DNA of 64,000 nt from an uncultured Eubacteriales bacterium (GCA_900314355.1 OMUY01000016.1:1-64000); one strand, 5' to 3'; shown: positions 16,378-24,718, counted from the stretch's first letter. Numbers and translations: made by a program. Notes: generated from the letters alone by a model not told the origin.

Positions 16378-16407
16378 TTGACGATATGCGCCGAAATAAA
16401 ATATAGT
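16378..16407 (+). promoter_or_regulatory. Internal promoter before rnfC with overlapping inverted repeat
   Basis: TTGACG at 16378-16383, 18-bp spacer, TATAGT at 16402-16407. An imperfect inverted repeat (TTTCGG...GCGC / GCGC...CGAAA, about 16362-16396) spans the -35 box and could be an operator. It would let rnf be expressed apart from apbE. Confidence 0.5.
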
Positions 16408-16449
16408 TCAGATAAATCATTTTGATTTTTGAAATGGAGATATATAACA

Positions 16450-17796
16450 ATGGACAGACCCGACAAAATCCTTCACGCCGTAAAACGGCCGAGGGGCGGA
16501 GTTAACGCCAAACATTTAAAGATTACAAGGGAAAAACCGGTAGTAAGAATTACCGCGCCCGAAAAAGTAGTAATACCTATGTCTCAGCATATAGGCGCGC
16601 CGTGCGTACCGACTGTAAAAGTCGGCGACCATGTGGATATCGGACAGCTTATCGGCGATTCGGACAAATTCGTATCTGCTCCCGTTCACGCGTCTGTATC
16701 GGGAAAAGTTACAGCTATCGGCGATGTGAAAAACTGCGCCGGTCAGACTGTTCAGGCCGTCACTATAGAAAACGACGGCTTGGGCACTGTTTGGGCAGGC
16801 ATAGAGCCTCCTAAAGTTGATACAAAAGAAGACCTGATAAAAGCCGTAAGAGCTTCCGGTCTCGTCGGAATGGGCGGAGCAGGATTCCCGACATCTGTAA
16901 AGCTTTCGTATAAACCCGAACAGAACGTTGATACTTTGATAGTCAACGCCGCGGAGTGCGAACCGTATATCGCCGTAGATTACAGAGAATGTGTTGACAA
17001 TTCTTGGGACGTCTTGAGCGGCGTGTACGACCTTGTAGATATTCTTCATCTTGACAGAGTAATAATAGCTACGGAAGACGATAAATCGGACGCTCTCGGC
17101 ATATTGAAAAATATCGCCGACAAAGACAACAACTCCGATAAAAACGTCGTAAGACTTATGGCGTTAAAAGCGAAGTACCCTCAGGGAGCTGAAAAACTTA
17201 TGATTCAGTCGGCTACCGGCAGACAGGTTCCCGCGGGCAAGCTTCCGGCGGACGTAGGCTGCGTAGTAATGAATGTTGCGTCAGTCGCGTTTTTGGCCAG
17301 ATATTTAAAAACAGGCAAGCCTCTTGTCTCAAGAAACGCCACCGTTTCGGGCGATGATATAAAGGAACCCAATAACGTCAGATTTCCCATAGGCACATCC
17401 GTAAGAGACCTTGTCAATTTCTGCGGCGGTTTTGAGGAAGAGCCCGGAAAACTAATTGTCGGCGGACCCATGATGGGATTTTCAATTTACGACGAAGATA
17501 TCCCGATGCTTAAAAACAACAACGCCGTTCTCGCGTTTAAAAAATCGAGCAAACTTATTAAGAAAGAGACAGCCTGCATACACTGCGGCAGATGCGCCGA
17601 CGCGTGCCCGATGTCGCTGATTCCGACCGATTTGGAAAAACTCGCTAAAAAAGGCGACGCCAAAGGTCTTTCGGAAAACGGAATAATGACATGTATGGAG
17701 TGCGGCAGCTGCGCATATTCGTGTCCTGCCGGACAGCCTCTCGTACAGTATATGAAATTGGGCAAGAGTATTGTAAAGAAAGCGGGTGCAAAATAA
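16450..17796 (+). CDS. rnfC: Rnf electron transport complex subunit C
   Basis: 448 residues. RnfC is the peripheral NADH-oxidising subunit with FMN and two 4Fe-4S clusters. Features: Gly-rich nucleotide loop GLVGMGGAGFPTSVK, VNAAECEPYI, barrel-sandwich segment ISKV-like QHIGAPCVPTVKVGDHV, and cluster motifs CIHCGRCADACPMSL and CMECGSCAYSCPAGQPL near the C-terminus. The start is placed at 16450, where GGAG lies 11 bp upstream; an in-frame ATG at 16429 would add seven residues without a ribosome site. It ends overlapping rnfD by one base. Confidence 0.95.
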   Translation: MDRPDKILHAVKRPRGGVNAKHLKITREKPVVRITAPEKVVIPMSQHIGAPCVPTVKVGDHVDIGQLIGDSDKFVSAPVHASVSGKVTAIGDVKNCAGQTVQAVTIENDGLGTVWAGIEPPKVDTKEDLIKAVRASGLVGMGGAGFPTSVKLSYKPEQNVDTLIVNAAECEPYIAVDYRECVDNSWDVLSGVYDLVDILHLDRVIIATEDDKSDALGILKNIADKDNNSDKNVVRLMALKAKYPQGAEKLMIQSATGRQVPAGKLPADVGCVVMNVASVAFLARYLKTGKPLVSRNATVSGDDIKEPNNVRFPIGTSVRDLVNFCGGFEEEPGKLIVGGPMMGFSIYDEDIPMLKNNNAVLAFKKSSKLIKKETACIHCGRCADACPMSLIPTDLEKLAKKGDAKGLSENGIMTCMECGSCAYSCPAGQPLVQYMKLGKSIVKKAGAK

Positions 17797-18797
17797 TGAC
17801 ATCTGAAAACGAAAATAAAATAATAGTAACATCATCTCCCCACTTTCACACCTCGAAAACAGTCAGGGGAATAATGGCGGACGTGATAATATCGCTTGTT
17901 CCGGCTATAATAGCGTCGGTAGTTCTTTTCGGTTACAGGTCGCTTTTGATAGAGTTTGTCTGCGTCGCCTGCTGCGTTCTTTTTGAATATATTTCAAGGC
18001 TTATAATGAAAAGGGACGTGACCGTAGGCGATTTGAGCGCTGTCGTCACGGGGATTCTGCTCGCTTTAAATATGCCTGTTTCAATTCCTCTATGGATGTG
18101 CGTAATAGGTTCGTTCGCGGCGATTGTCGTAGCCAAGCAGTTCTTCGGCGGAATAGGTCAGAATTTCGTAAATCCCGCAATAACAGGCAGAATAGTTATG
18201 CTCGTGTCTTTTTCGTCGGCAATGACAAAATGGACGGCGCCCCTTGTCTGGAGAACAGGAGTAGACGCCGAAACTACTGCCACGCCGCTTTCGTTTCTTA
18301 AACATTTCACGGGCGACACGTCGGCTCTTCCGACTCTAAAGGAAATGTTTTTCGGAATAAGAGGCGGAACGATAGGCGAAACGTGCGCCGCGGCGCTGAT
18401 TCTCGGCGGAATTTATCTCGTCGCGAGAAAAATAATCAAACCCGTCATCCCGCTGTGCTATATAGGTACAGTCGCCGTAATAATGCTTATCGCCGGAAAG
18501 GGAAGTTTAACGTATGTTGCATATGAAATACTTTCGGGCGGTCTTCTTCTCGGCGCGATATTTATGGCTACGGATTATTCCACGTCGCCTATTACGACGA
18601 AGGGAAAAATCATTTACGCCGTAGGGTGCGGAATAGTCACATCAGTAATAAGACTTTTCGGAAATCTGCCCGAGGGCGTTTCTTATTCCATTCTTCTTAT
18701 GAATATCCTTGTTCCCCATATAGAAAGTCTTACAATAACAAAACCTTTCGGAACGGAAAAGAAGAAGAAAGAGAAAAAGACAGAGGAGGCGGCGTAA
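17796..18797 (+). CDS. rnfD: Rnf electron transport complex subunit D
   Basis: 333 residues, integral membrane subunit with covalently bound FMN. After a hydrophilic start (MTSENENK), SSPHFHTSKTVRGIM leads into the first of about nine helices. The flavinylation-type segment is near residue 160 (SFSSAMTKWTAP, TPLSFLKH), where Thr of the ATPL segment would accept FMN from ApbE. GQNFVNPAITGRI and FMATDYSTSPIT are family blocks. The ATG overlaps the rnfC stop (TAATG), implying translational coupling. Confidence 0.94.
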   Translation: MTSENENKIIVTSSPHFHTSKTVRGIMADVIISLVPAIIASVVLFGYRSLLIEFVCVACCVLFEYISRLIMKRDVTVGDLSAVVTGILLALNMPVSIPLWMCVIGSFAAIVVAKQFFGGIGQNFVNPAITGRIVMLVSFSSAMTKWTAPLVWRTGVDAETTATPLSFLKHFTGDTSALPTLKEMFFGIRGGTIGETCAAALILGGIYLVARKIIKPVIPLCYIGTVAVIMLIAGKGSLTYVAYEILSGGLLLGAIFMATDYSTSPITTKGKIIYAVGCGIVTSVIRLFGNLPEGVSYSILLMNILVPHIESLTITKPFGTEKKKKEKKTEEAA

Positions 18798-18798
18798 A

Positions 18799-19377
18799 AT
18801 GAGTGAGAAGAAAAAAGAAGGAAAAGCGTCTCTTTTTAAACCCGCAATAGTTCTTTTAATCATCTGTATGATATCGGGACTTCTTTTAGGCTACGTCGAC
18901 GGACTTACGAGACCTGTCATTTCAAAACTTGACGAACAGACTAAAAAAGACGCCATGGCGGAAGTTTTCGCGGACGCCGATTCATTCGGAGACTCCAAGG
19001 AGGACAAAGATATAACTTACGCTCAGGCTCTTGACAAGGACGGAAAAACTTTGGGCTATGTCCTTGAAACAACCGTAAACGGCTATGGCGGAGATATAGA
19101 CGTCATGGTAGGAATAAAACAGGACGGAACAATAAATAAAGCGAAAGTCGTATCGGCAGACGACGAGACTCCCGGACTTGGTCAGAATACAAAGAAGGAA
19201 TCGTTTATAGGTCAGTTTACGGGCAAGTCCGGAACATTCAAGCTTGTAAAGACCTCGCCATCTTCATCGGACGAAATTCAGGCTGTCACGAGCGCGACAA
19301 TATCGTCAACGGCCGTCACAAAAGCCGTGAACAGCATGACAGAATATTTCAGCGAAAATTTAAAGGAGGCGGGATAA
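18799..19377 (+). CDS. rnfG: Rnf electron transport complex subunit G
   Basis: 192 residues: one N-terminal membrane helix (about 14-34), then an extracytoplasmic FMN-binding domain. The covalent FMN site is SATISSTAVT near residue 166, matching the S(T/G)AT-type motif with Thr as acceptor for ApbE. DDETPGLGQN is the second family block. Starts two bases after rnfD stops, with GGAGGCGG upstream. Confidence 0.93.
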   Translation: MSEKKKEGKASLFKPAIVLLIICMISGLLLGYVDGLTRPVISKLDEQTKKDAMAEVFADADSFGDSKEDKDITYAQALDKDGKTLGYVLETTVNGYGGDIDVMVGIKQDGTINKAKVVSADDETPGLGQNTKKESFIGQFTGKSGTFKLVKTSPSSSDEIQAVTSATISSTAVTKAVNSMTEYFSENLKEAG

Positions 19378-20172
19378 ATGGCTGAGAAAAAGAAAATAAA
19401 CTACGGCAAAGAATTTTCCAAGGGCATTTTAAAGCAGAATCCCGTTTTGAGACTTGTTTTGGGCACTTGCCCTACTCTCGCGGTCACTACGTCTGTTTCA
19501 AACGCGATAGGAATGGGAATAGCCGCCACAATAGTTTTGGTGTGCTCAAATATCGTTATATCGGCTTTGAGAAAGGTAATACCCGACAAAGTCAGAATAC
19601 CCGCTTATATAGTAATAATCGCGGCGTTCGTGTCTATGATACAGATGCTTGTAAAGGCGTATATTCCCGCGCTCAATAAAGCGCTGGGCGTCTACCTTCC
19701 GTTAATCGTCGTAAACTGCATAATTCTCGGCAGAGCCGAGGCGTTTGCGAGCAAAAATCCTGTTTTGGCGTCAGCGTGCGACGGTCTCGGAATGGGAATA
19801 GGTTTCCTCACGACTGAATTTCTTATGGGAACAGTCAGGGAAATAATCGGAGCCGGCACATGGTTCGCGGGTATTCAGGATCTTCTCGTAATATTCGGAA
19901 ACAATCCTCTCGGAGGATGGAACGGCTTCGATTTTACGGAAGGACTTGCGAAAACAGGACTTGCGCCAATTACGCTTTTTATCCTTCCGTGCGGCGGATT
20001 CTTCGTCTTCGGCGTATTGATGGCATGTGCAAATAAGCTCGCCGACAAAAAACATCTTCCCAAGGCCGAAAAAGTCGGATGTGCGTCATGCCCGATGGCT
20101 GAAAACTGCAATATAAAATCAGGCGGAAACTGCGAAAAACCTGCGGCGGCGGTGAAAGGAGAGGCTGAATAA
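19378..20172 (+). CDS. rnfE: Rnf electron transport complex subunit E, with Cys-containing tail
   Basis: 264 residues, a six-helix membrane subunit of the RnfA/RnfE/NqrD family. Blocks: NPVLRLVLGTCPTLAVTTSV, PLIVVNCIILGRAEAFASKN and GMGIGFLTTEFLMGTVREI. RnfA and RnfE together hold an intramembrane iron-sulfur site and help translocate Na+ or H+. The last 30 residues form an extra hydrophilic tail with four Cys (CASCPMAENC, then GGNC). This makes it longer than typical members (about 200-235 residues). Starts directly after rnfG and overlaps rnfA by one base. Confidence 0.94.
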   Translation: MAEKKKINYGKEFSKGILKQNPVLRLVLGTCPTLAVTTSVSNAIGMGIAATIVLVCSNIVISALRKVIPDKVRIPAYIVIIAAFVSMIQMLVKAYIPALNKALGVYLPLIVVNCIILGRAEAFASKNPVLASACDGLGMGIGFLTTEFLMGTVREIIGAGTWFAGIQDLLVIFGNNPLGGWNGFDFTEGLAKTGLAPITLFILPCGGFFVFGVLMACANKLADKKHLPKAEKVGCASCPMAENCNIKSGGNCEKPAAAVKGEAE

Positions 20173-20765
20173 TGAAATCGTACTTCGCCCTTTTGATAAT
20201 GGGGCTTATCACAAACAACTTTGTCCTTTCAAAATTTCTCGGAATATGCCCGTTCTTAGGCGTATCAAAAAAGCTTGACACCGCTGTGGGAATGTCTACC
20301 GCTGTCGTGATAGTCATGTGCATAGCGACGGCGGTCACATATCCGATAAATGTCCTTCTTGTCAGGAAAGACATGGAATATCTTCAGACGGTAGTATTTA
20401 TTCTCGTCATCGCCGCTTTGGTTCAGATGATTGAGATGTTCCTCAAAAAGTATGTAAAATCACTTTACAAAGCTCTCGGAATTTATCTTCCGCTTATTAC
20501 GACAAACTGCGCGGTACTTGGCGTTGTGCTTCTGAATGTTCAGAACGGCTACAATTTCGGTCAGTCCATGATGAACTCATTCGCCGGCGGCATGGGCTTC
20601 ATGCTTGCAATGGTTATGTTCTCCGGCGTCAGAAAAAAACTTGAAAGCTGCGACGTTCCCGAATTCTTCAAAGGTCTGCCAATAACGCTTATCGCGGCGT
20701 CGCTCACTTCGCTGTCTTTCGTCGGTTTCGCCGGTATAGTCGAAGGCATGGGTCTTTCTGTTTGA
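20172..20765 (+). CDS. rnfA: Rnf electron transport complex subunit A
   Basis: 197 residues with six membrane helices, paralogue of RnfE in inverted topology. Family blocks: LITNNFVLSKFLGICPFLGVS, KALGIYLPLITTNCAVLGV, FAGGMGFMLAMVMFSGVR. The two conserved Cys in LGICPF and TNCAV match the intramembrane cluster ligands known for this family. AGGAG precedes ATG, which overlaps the rnfE stop. Confidence 0.95.
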   Translation: MKSYFALLIMGLITNNFVLSKFLGICPFLGVSKKLDTAVGMSTAVVIVMCIATAVTYPINVLLVRKDMEYLQTVVFILVIAALVQMIEMFLKKYVKSLYKALGIYLPLITTNCAVLGVVLLNVQNGYNFGQSMMNSFAGGMGFMLAMVMFSGVRKKLESCDVPEFFKGLPITLIAASLTSLSFVGFAGIVEGMGLSV

Positions 20766-20783
20766 TTTAACTGAGGTGAAAAA

Positions 20784-21605
20784 ATGAATACTCAAATGAT
20801 ATTGACTGCGTTTCTGACAGTCGGAATAATCGGACTCATATGCGGAATATTGCTTTCTATTCTGTCTGAGGTATTCAAAGTCCCCACGGACGAAAAAGCC
20901 GACCACATTGAATCGGAAATTTTGCCCGGAGCGAACTGCGGCTCCTGCGGATATTCCGGATGTTCCGGCTACGCCGCCGCGCTTTCGAGCGGTAAGACGA
21001 CAAATACAGCTCTTTGCAATCCCGGAGGTCAGGAGGTTTCTCAAAAAATCGCAGAATATTTAGGACTTTCGGCAGGCAGTGTGGAAAGAAAAAGCGCCGT
21101 TGTACTCTGTGACGGTTCGTGCGATAAAGCTGAAACAAAAATGGAGTACGAAGGACTGAAATCATGTTCTGCGGCGTCCGCGCTTCAGGGCGGAGAAAAA
21201 ATGTGCTCATACGGATGTCTCGGCTACGGCGACTGTATAAACGTGTGCGAATACGGGGCGATAAAATTGTGCGACGGCGTTGCGAGAATAGATCCGAGGT
21301 ACTGCAAGGCGTGCTCAAAATGCGTGAATGTATGTCCCAGAGGTCTTATCGAGCTTTTCCCGGTATATAAGAAAAAAGCCGGAGTAATGTGCAAAAACAA
21401 GGACAAAGGCGCTCAGGCAAGGAAGGAATGTTCCGCCGCCTGCATAGGATGTATGAAATGCCAAAAGGTATGCGAAACGGGAGCCGTAACTGTTGTAAAT
21501 TTCAACGCCCATGTCGACACGGACAAATGCACGGGCTGCGGAAAATGCGTCGAAAACTGCCCCGTAAAGTGCATTGAAATGATAGACTATTCTTTCGTCG
21601 GCTGA
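20784..21605 (+). CDS. rnfB: Rnf electron transport complex subunit B (polyferredoxin)
   Basis: 273 residues; takes electrons from reduced ferredoxin into the complex. An N-terminal membrane helix (about 5-26) is followed by the RnfB cluster domain (GANCGSCGYSGCSGYA). Ferredoxin-like motifs follow: SYGCLGYGDCINVCEYG, CKACSKCVNVCPRG, AACIGCMKCQKVCETG and CTGCGKCVENCPVKC, enough for several further 4Fe-4S clusters. It is the last gene of the operon, 18 bp after rnfA, and is followed by a terminator. Confidence 0.95.
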   Translation: MNTQMILTAFLTVGIIGLICGILLSILSEVFKVPTDEKADHIESEILPGANCGSCGYSGCSGYAAALSSGKTTNTALCNPGGQEVSQKIAEYLGLSAGSVERKSAVVLCDGSCDKAETKMEYEGLKSCSAASALQGGEKMCSYGCLGYGDCINVCEYGAIKLCDGVARIDPRYCKACSKCVNVCPRGLIELFPVYKKKAGVMCKNKDKGAQARKECSAACIGCMKCQKVCETGAVTVVNFNAHVDTDKCTGCGKCVENCPVKCIEMIDYSFVG

Positions 21606-21631
21606 AAAACAAGAAAATTTTTTCGTAAATA

Positions 21632-21670
21632 AAAACAGCTCATCTTGAAAAAAGACGGGCTGTTTTATTT
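21632..21670. terminator. Terminator after rnfB, facing pnuC
   Basis: AAAACAGCTCATCTT / AAGACGGGCTGTTTT stem with one mismatch and a GAAA-type loop, then TATTTTG. The opposite strand also yields a T-rich tail, so it may serve both convergent units. Confidence 0.75.
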
Positions 21671-21762
21671 TGCTTTCACGCGAGTAAAATATTTTTCCGT
21701 GATTATAATATGCGTAATATTTGATAATTAAAAATTTAAACAATTTATTTCAAGCCGCCGAA

Positions 21763-22464
21763 TCAAGCGGATTCCTGACGTTTTTGAATTTTCGTCCGGT
21801 TAATAAATCCGTATACGTCGTTTGCGAAAAATACCAAAAAACATATAGCGACCGATAAATACAATATATCGGAAATCGTCGCGAGAGTACATAATATTAT
21901 CAGCACAATGTCATTCGCGGCGTAGCTTAACAAAAAATAAATGCTTCTTCTGAACGTCAGGTAAACAGCGAGAAAACTTGTCGTAATAGAAATTGTACTC
22001 GGTATCGGATTTTCTGTATGAAAGTATTTCAAAATGTAATAAAAGATGAATGTGACAGCGGCGGTCAAAATAAACATTAAAATTATCTCTTTTAATTTGA
22101 GTCTGTTTATTTTTACCTCCGACCTGTTGTTGCCGTTGAACGGATTTCTAATCCATGAAATAAGCGATATTACAGCCATAGGCGCGCTCATTCCGAGGTA
22201 GGTTATCATTTCTCCGTAATATTCGAACGAATAAGAAATTATTCCGTAAAATACGCTGAATATTATTATCAGAATCTGACCCAGAGGGTTTCCCTTCGCG
22301 TTGAATATAAGCGAAGTCACGCCGATAAGCGACGCGGCAAGAGTCAGACAGTTTTCTCTGTCAAAAATCAGAAATGAAGAAATAATTAAAGAAACTGATG
22401 AAAGAAATAAAATTTTCTCGGCGTTTGAAAAATAATTTAACAATAATTTCGCTTTCTTTTTCAT
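21763..22464 (-). CDS. pnuC: PnuC-family nucleoside/vitamin transporter
   Basis: 233 residues with seven to eight hydrophobic helices, like PnuC (nicotinamide riboside) and its relatives PnuT (thiamine) and PnuX (riboflavin). Family-like blocks: LAASLIGVTSLIFNAKGNPLGQIL, FYGIISYSFEYYGEMITYLG, and a C-terminal FFANDVYGFINR. The first of these carries the WxxW-equivalent region, which is not well conserved, so the substrate cannot be assigned. Transport in this family is facilitated diffusion trapped by phosphorylation. GGAGAG precedes ATG. A promoter and a terminator-bearing leader lie directly upstream, so expression is probably controlled by premature termination. Confidence 0.8.
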   Translation of the reverse strand: MKKKAKLLLNYFSNAEKILFLSSVSLIISSFLIFDRENCLTLAASLIGVTSLIFNAKGNPLGQILIIIFSVFYGIISYSFEYYGEMITYLGMSAPMAVISLISWIRNPFNGNNRSEVKINRLKLKEIILMFILTAAVTFIFYYILKYFHTENPIPSTISITTSFLAVYLTFRRSIYFLLSYAANDIVLIILCTLATISDILYLSVAICFLVFFANDVYGFINRTKIQKRQESA

Positions 22465-22482
22465 AAAATTTTCTCTCCAAAT

Positions 22483-22575
22483 AAAAAAACACCCGTCCGA
22501 GCGTCTTCAAAGACCTAACGACGCACGGCGAATGTTTTGTGATACTACCCGGTGGCAGTAAAATCATATTCAGTT
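22483..22575 (-). promoter_or_regulatory. pnuC leader with intrinsic terminator, candidate riboswitch
   Basis: On the minus strand the transcript begins near 22575. It forms a short hairpin (TACTGCC-ACCG-GGTAGTA, 22543-22560), then an unpaired linker, then a long stem (CCG-T-GCGTC with GACGC-T-CGG, extended by AAACA/TGTTT-type pairs, 22490-22536) followed by seven Ts (22483-22489). A gene-proximal terminator in a 110-base leader is the normal layout of a riboswitch or attenuator. I could not match the aptamer part to TPP, FMN, preQ1, ZTP, THF, T-box or the NAD classes as I know them. Confidence 0.55.
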
Positions 22576-22581
22576 TTGTCT

Positions 22582-22611
22582 AATATAGCATAGAAAATTA
22601 AAAAAAGTCAA
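22582..22611 (-). promoter_or_regulatory. Promoter of pnuC
   Basis: Minus strand TTGACT (22606-22611), 18-bp spacer, TATATT (22582-22587). Confidence 0.6.
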
Positions 22612-22621
22612 TTTAAACTTT

Positions 22622-22760
22622 ATTGACGCCGTTATCCGCGGCGGCTCCAATTCGTCAAACGTATGCAAATACTGCGGAAGAGTCCACTCAGGATTTTTTG
22701 GAAAAATAACTGCGTTTTTTTCATAAGATGCTTTACTTCTTCAAGCATATGTTTAAATAA
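22622..22760 (+). pseudogene. Remnant of a C-terminal CxYCG / FF-rich tail
   Basis: Reading from 22625 gives DAVIRGGSNSSN, then VCKYCGRVHSGFFGKITAFF. A stop follows in that frame, but one base less in the seven-T run 22715-22721 continues as HKMLYFFKHMFK and a proper stop at 22758-22760. There is no start codon or ribosome site. It looks like the last 45 codons of a larger protein whose body was lost. I recall tails of this type, CxYCGxxHxGFFGKI followed by FFHKI and FFK, at the ends of secreted proteins of gut Clostridia; that recollection could not be checked here. A terminator follows, as expected for a gene end. Confidence 0.6.
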
Positions 22761-22768
22761 TTTATTTT

Positions 22769-22806
22769 CCTTCCGGTCAATCAGCCGGAAGGATTTATTA
22801 TTTTTT
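22769..22806 (+). terminator. Terminator after the tail remnant
   Basis: Perfect CCTTCCGG / CCGGAAGG stem with an 8-base loop, then ATTTATTATTTTTT. Confidence 0.8.
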
Positions 22807-22814
22807 ATTCCTCC

Positions 22815-22843
22815 TTGATTTAATAAAATCTTTATGTTATACT
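22815..22843 (+). promoter_or_regulatory. Promoter of the phosphoesterase gene
   Basis: TTGATT at 22815-22820, 17-bp spacer, TATACT at 22838-22843. Confidence 0.6.
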
Positions 22844-22876
22844 CTAATAAATTATAGCTGTTTGAGAGGGATTTTT

Positions 22877-23860
22877 ATGTACACTTATCCGCTTACTATA
22901 TTTATCAGGATGATGTCGTTTATTACGTCCATTGTTATGGCAATTATGACTATGTTCGGCACAGTTCCGGCTCCGTCAACTGACGACCCTATATCTCCGG
23001 TTGACAACGATAATATTCAGGCGGAGTTTACAATCGTATCGGATACTCATGTGAACGACCTCGACGCGAGGGCGGATCTTTACTACAAAAATGTGATTAC
23101 GGATATTTCAAACGCCGCTTATAAGCCTGACGCTTTCGTGTCCCTCGGCGACAATACCGAGAGCGGCATGAACGACGAGTGGGATTATTTCTACTATTAT
23201 TTAAAGGAAATGAAACCCGCGTCCGATTATGTTATAACATCGGGCAATCATGACATAAGAGGAAGACTTCACAGTCAGGTTGTGAAAGTTTTTACTGAAA
23301 ATTACAATTCTCTTACAGGCAGAAATATTAACGAGCTGTTTTATTCTGTCAATATCAAGGGCTACACGTTTATAGTTATCGGGTCCGAGAAGGAAAGCCT
23401 TGAAAAAGCTTATCTTTCTGATAAACAGCTCAAATGGATTGACGAAACTATGGCGGAGGCCACAAAAGATGGCAAACCGGTTTTCGTCTGCTGTCATTAT
23501 CCTCTAAGAAATACTCACGGACTTCCTCAGATTTGGAATTCTCCATATAAAGACTCCGGTTATATCGGCGAGCAGTCGGAAGCTCTTCAGGCGATATTGG
23601 AAAAATACAAAAACGTTTTCTTCCTCACCGGTCATCTTCACACGGGTTTGGGACAATATACGTACGAGGAGGTAGGCTCTGTCCACTCTGTAAACTGTCC
23701 TTCAACCGGAAACAAGGAAAACGCCGACGGCACAAATTCGGAGAGAGGCGTAGGTCTTGTTATGGAAGTCTACGACGATCACGTTCTTTTCAGAGCGAGA
23801 AATTACGTCAAGGGATGTTACATCGACGGCTACGATTATTCTGTAGACCTCGAAAAATAA
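22877..23860 (+). CDS. Exported calcineurin-like metallophosphoesterase
   Basis: 327 residues from ATG 22877 (AGAGGG 7 bp upstream; an in-frame TTG at 22862 is less likely). An N-terminal hydrophobic segment (about 5-30) acts as signal or anchor. The metallophosphatase core follows with all five motifs: FTIVSDTHVND (Asp, His), VSLGDNTESG (GD), TSGNHDIRG (GNHD), FVCCHYPLR (His), and FLTGHLHTGLGQ (GHxH). Substrates of this superfamily range from nucleotides to phospholipids and phosphoproteins; the external location suggests nucleotide or phosphodiester scavenging or wall-related work. It is a single-gene unit. Confidence 0.85.
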   Translation: MYTYPLTIFIRMMSFITSIVMAIMTMFGTVPAPSTDDPISPVDNDNIQAEFTIVSDTHVNDLDARADLYYKNVITDISNAAYKPDAFVSLGDNTESGMNDEWDYFYYYLKEMKPASDYVITSGNHDIRGRLHSQVVKVFTENYNSLTGRNINELFYSVNIKGYTFIVIGSEKESLEKAYLSDKQLKWIDETMAEATKDGKPVFVCCHYPLRNTHGLPQIWNSPYKDSGYIGEQSEALQAILEKYKNVFFLTGHLHTGLGQYTYEEVGSVHSVNCPSTGNKENADGTNSERGVGLVMEVYDDHVLFRARNYVKGCYIDGYDYSVDLEK

Positions 23861-24009
23861 AAATTCATAATTTTTCAGTCGGATTTTTTCCGGCTGAATT
23901 TTTGTACTCTAAAAAAAATAATTTACATCTGTCTATTAAATTTATGTTAAATTAATATTTCGGTGGTATAAATCAATTACAGAAAAGATTAAAAGGAGTG
24001 TGTATTTTA

Positions 24010-24678
24010 ATGTTCAGATATGATCCTTCCCACGATTATAGACAAGAGGCATGGGAATACTGGAATAAAAACGTAAAATCAATCAGAAACAAACTTATTA
24101 TTTTCGGAATTATCCTTCTGCTTTTGGGCGTGCTGTGCCTGTTTAAACCTATACAGGCCGTAACTTTTATTTCGTATATCGTGACGATAGGTCTGATAGT
24201 TATCGGAATCGTTCAGATAGTTGATTACTCGCGGATACCTGTATATTTCCGTTTCGGCGGCGGCATTTTGTCAGGCGTATTAAACATACTTCTCGGTGTA
24301 ATGCTTTTGTTCTCGTCAAGGGAGTCAATGGTTTTAACTATATCATTCTGTTTTGCGTTTGACCTGCTTGTAGTCGGAATAAACGAACTCAGCATCGCGA
24401 ACAGAGCGTCGATATTCGGTGCGACAAATACGGGCTGGCTTACATTTGAAGGAATTGTAAATATCATAGCGTCTGTCGTGTTTTTCTTCCTTCCGAATTA
24501 CGGTGCGATTACGATTTCAATAATCGCAGGTATTTATCTGATAACGGCGGGCATTATGCTTCTTATCGCCGCGTCGAACATAAACAGATTAAAATTTGAG
24601 GGATTTAACGATATGAATCCGTCAAGCTCCGACGATCCAAACGTAATCTATTCCGACGAAGTCAACGGTTCAAAATAA
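24010..24678 (+). CDS. DUF308 (HdeD-like) membrane protein
   Basis: 222 residues with about six membrane helices in three pairs (first pair FGIILLLLGVLCLFKPIQAV...ISYIVTIGLIVIGIVQIV), the internal repeat pattern of HdeD/DUF308 proteins. N- and C-terminal hydrophilic stretches (RYDPSHDYRQEAWEYW at the start; a Ser/Asp-rich tail) are cytoplasmic by charge. ATG 24010 is chosen because AAAGGAG lies at normal distance; the GTG at 23998 sits on top of the ribosome site. Family function is unknown beyond a link to acid stress in enterobacteria. Confidence 0.75.
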   Translation: MFRYDPSHDYRQEAWEYWNKNVKSIRNKLIIFGIILLLLGVLCLFKPIQAVTFISYIVTIGLIVIGIVQIVDYSRIPVYFRFGGGILSGVLNILLGVMLLFSSRESMVLTISFCFAFDLLVVGINELSIANRASIFGATNTGWLTFEGIVNIIASVVFFFLPNYGAITISIIAGIYLITAGIMLLIAASNINRLKFEGFNDMNPSSSDDPNVIYSDEVNGSK

Positions 24679-24718
24679 TAATTTCAATATCTGTCAAATT
24701 TACCTTTTCTATAAGCGG

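Noticed and set aside
22483..22575. ZTP riboswitch or T-box before pnuC
   Set aside because: CCACCGGG...AG followed later by GCCG recalls the ZTP core, and GGGTAGTATCAC recalls a T-box. However, the ZTP 5' strand and the GCCGCCUGGGCA block are missing, and no T-box antiterminator pairs with the terminator.
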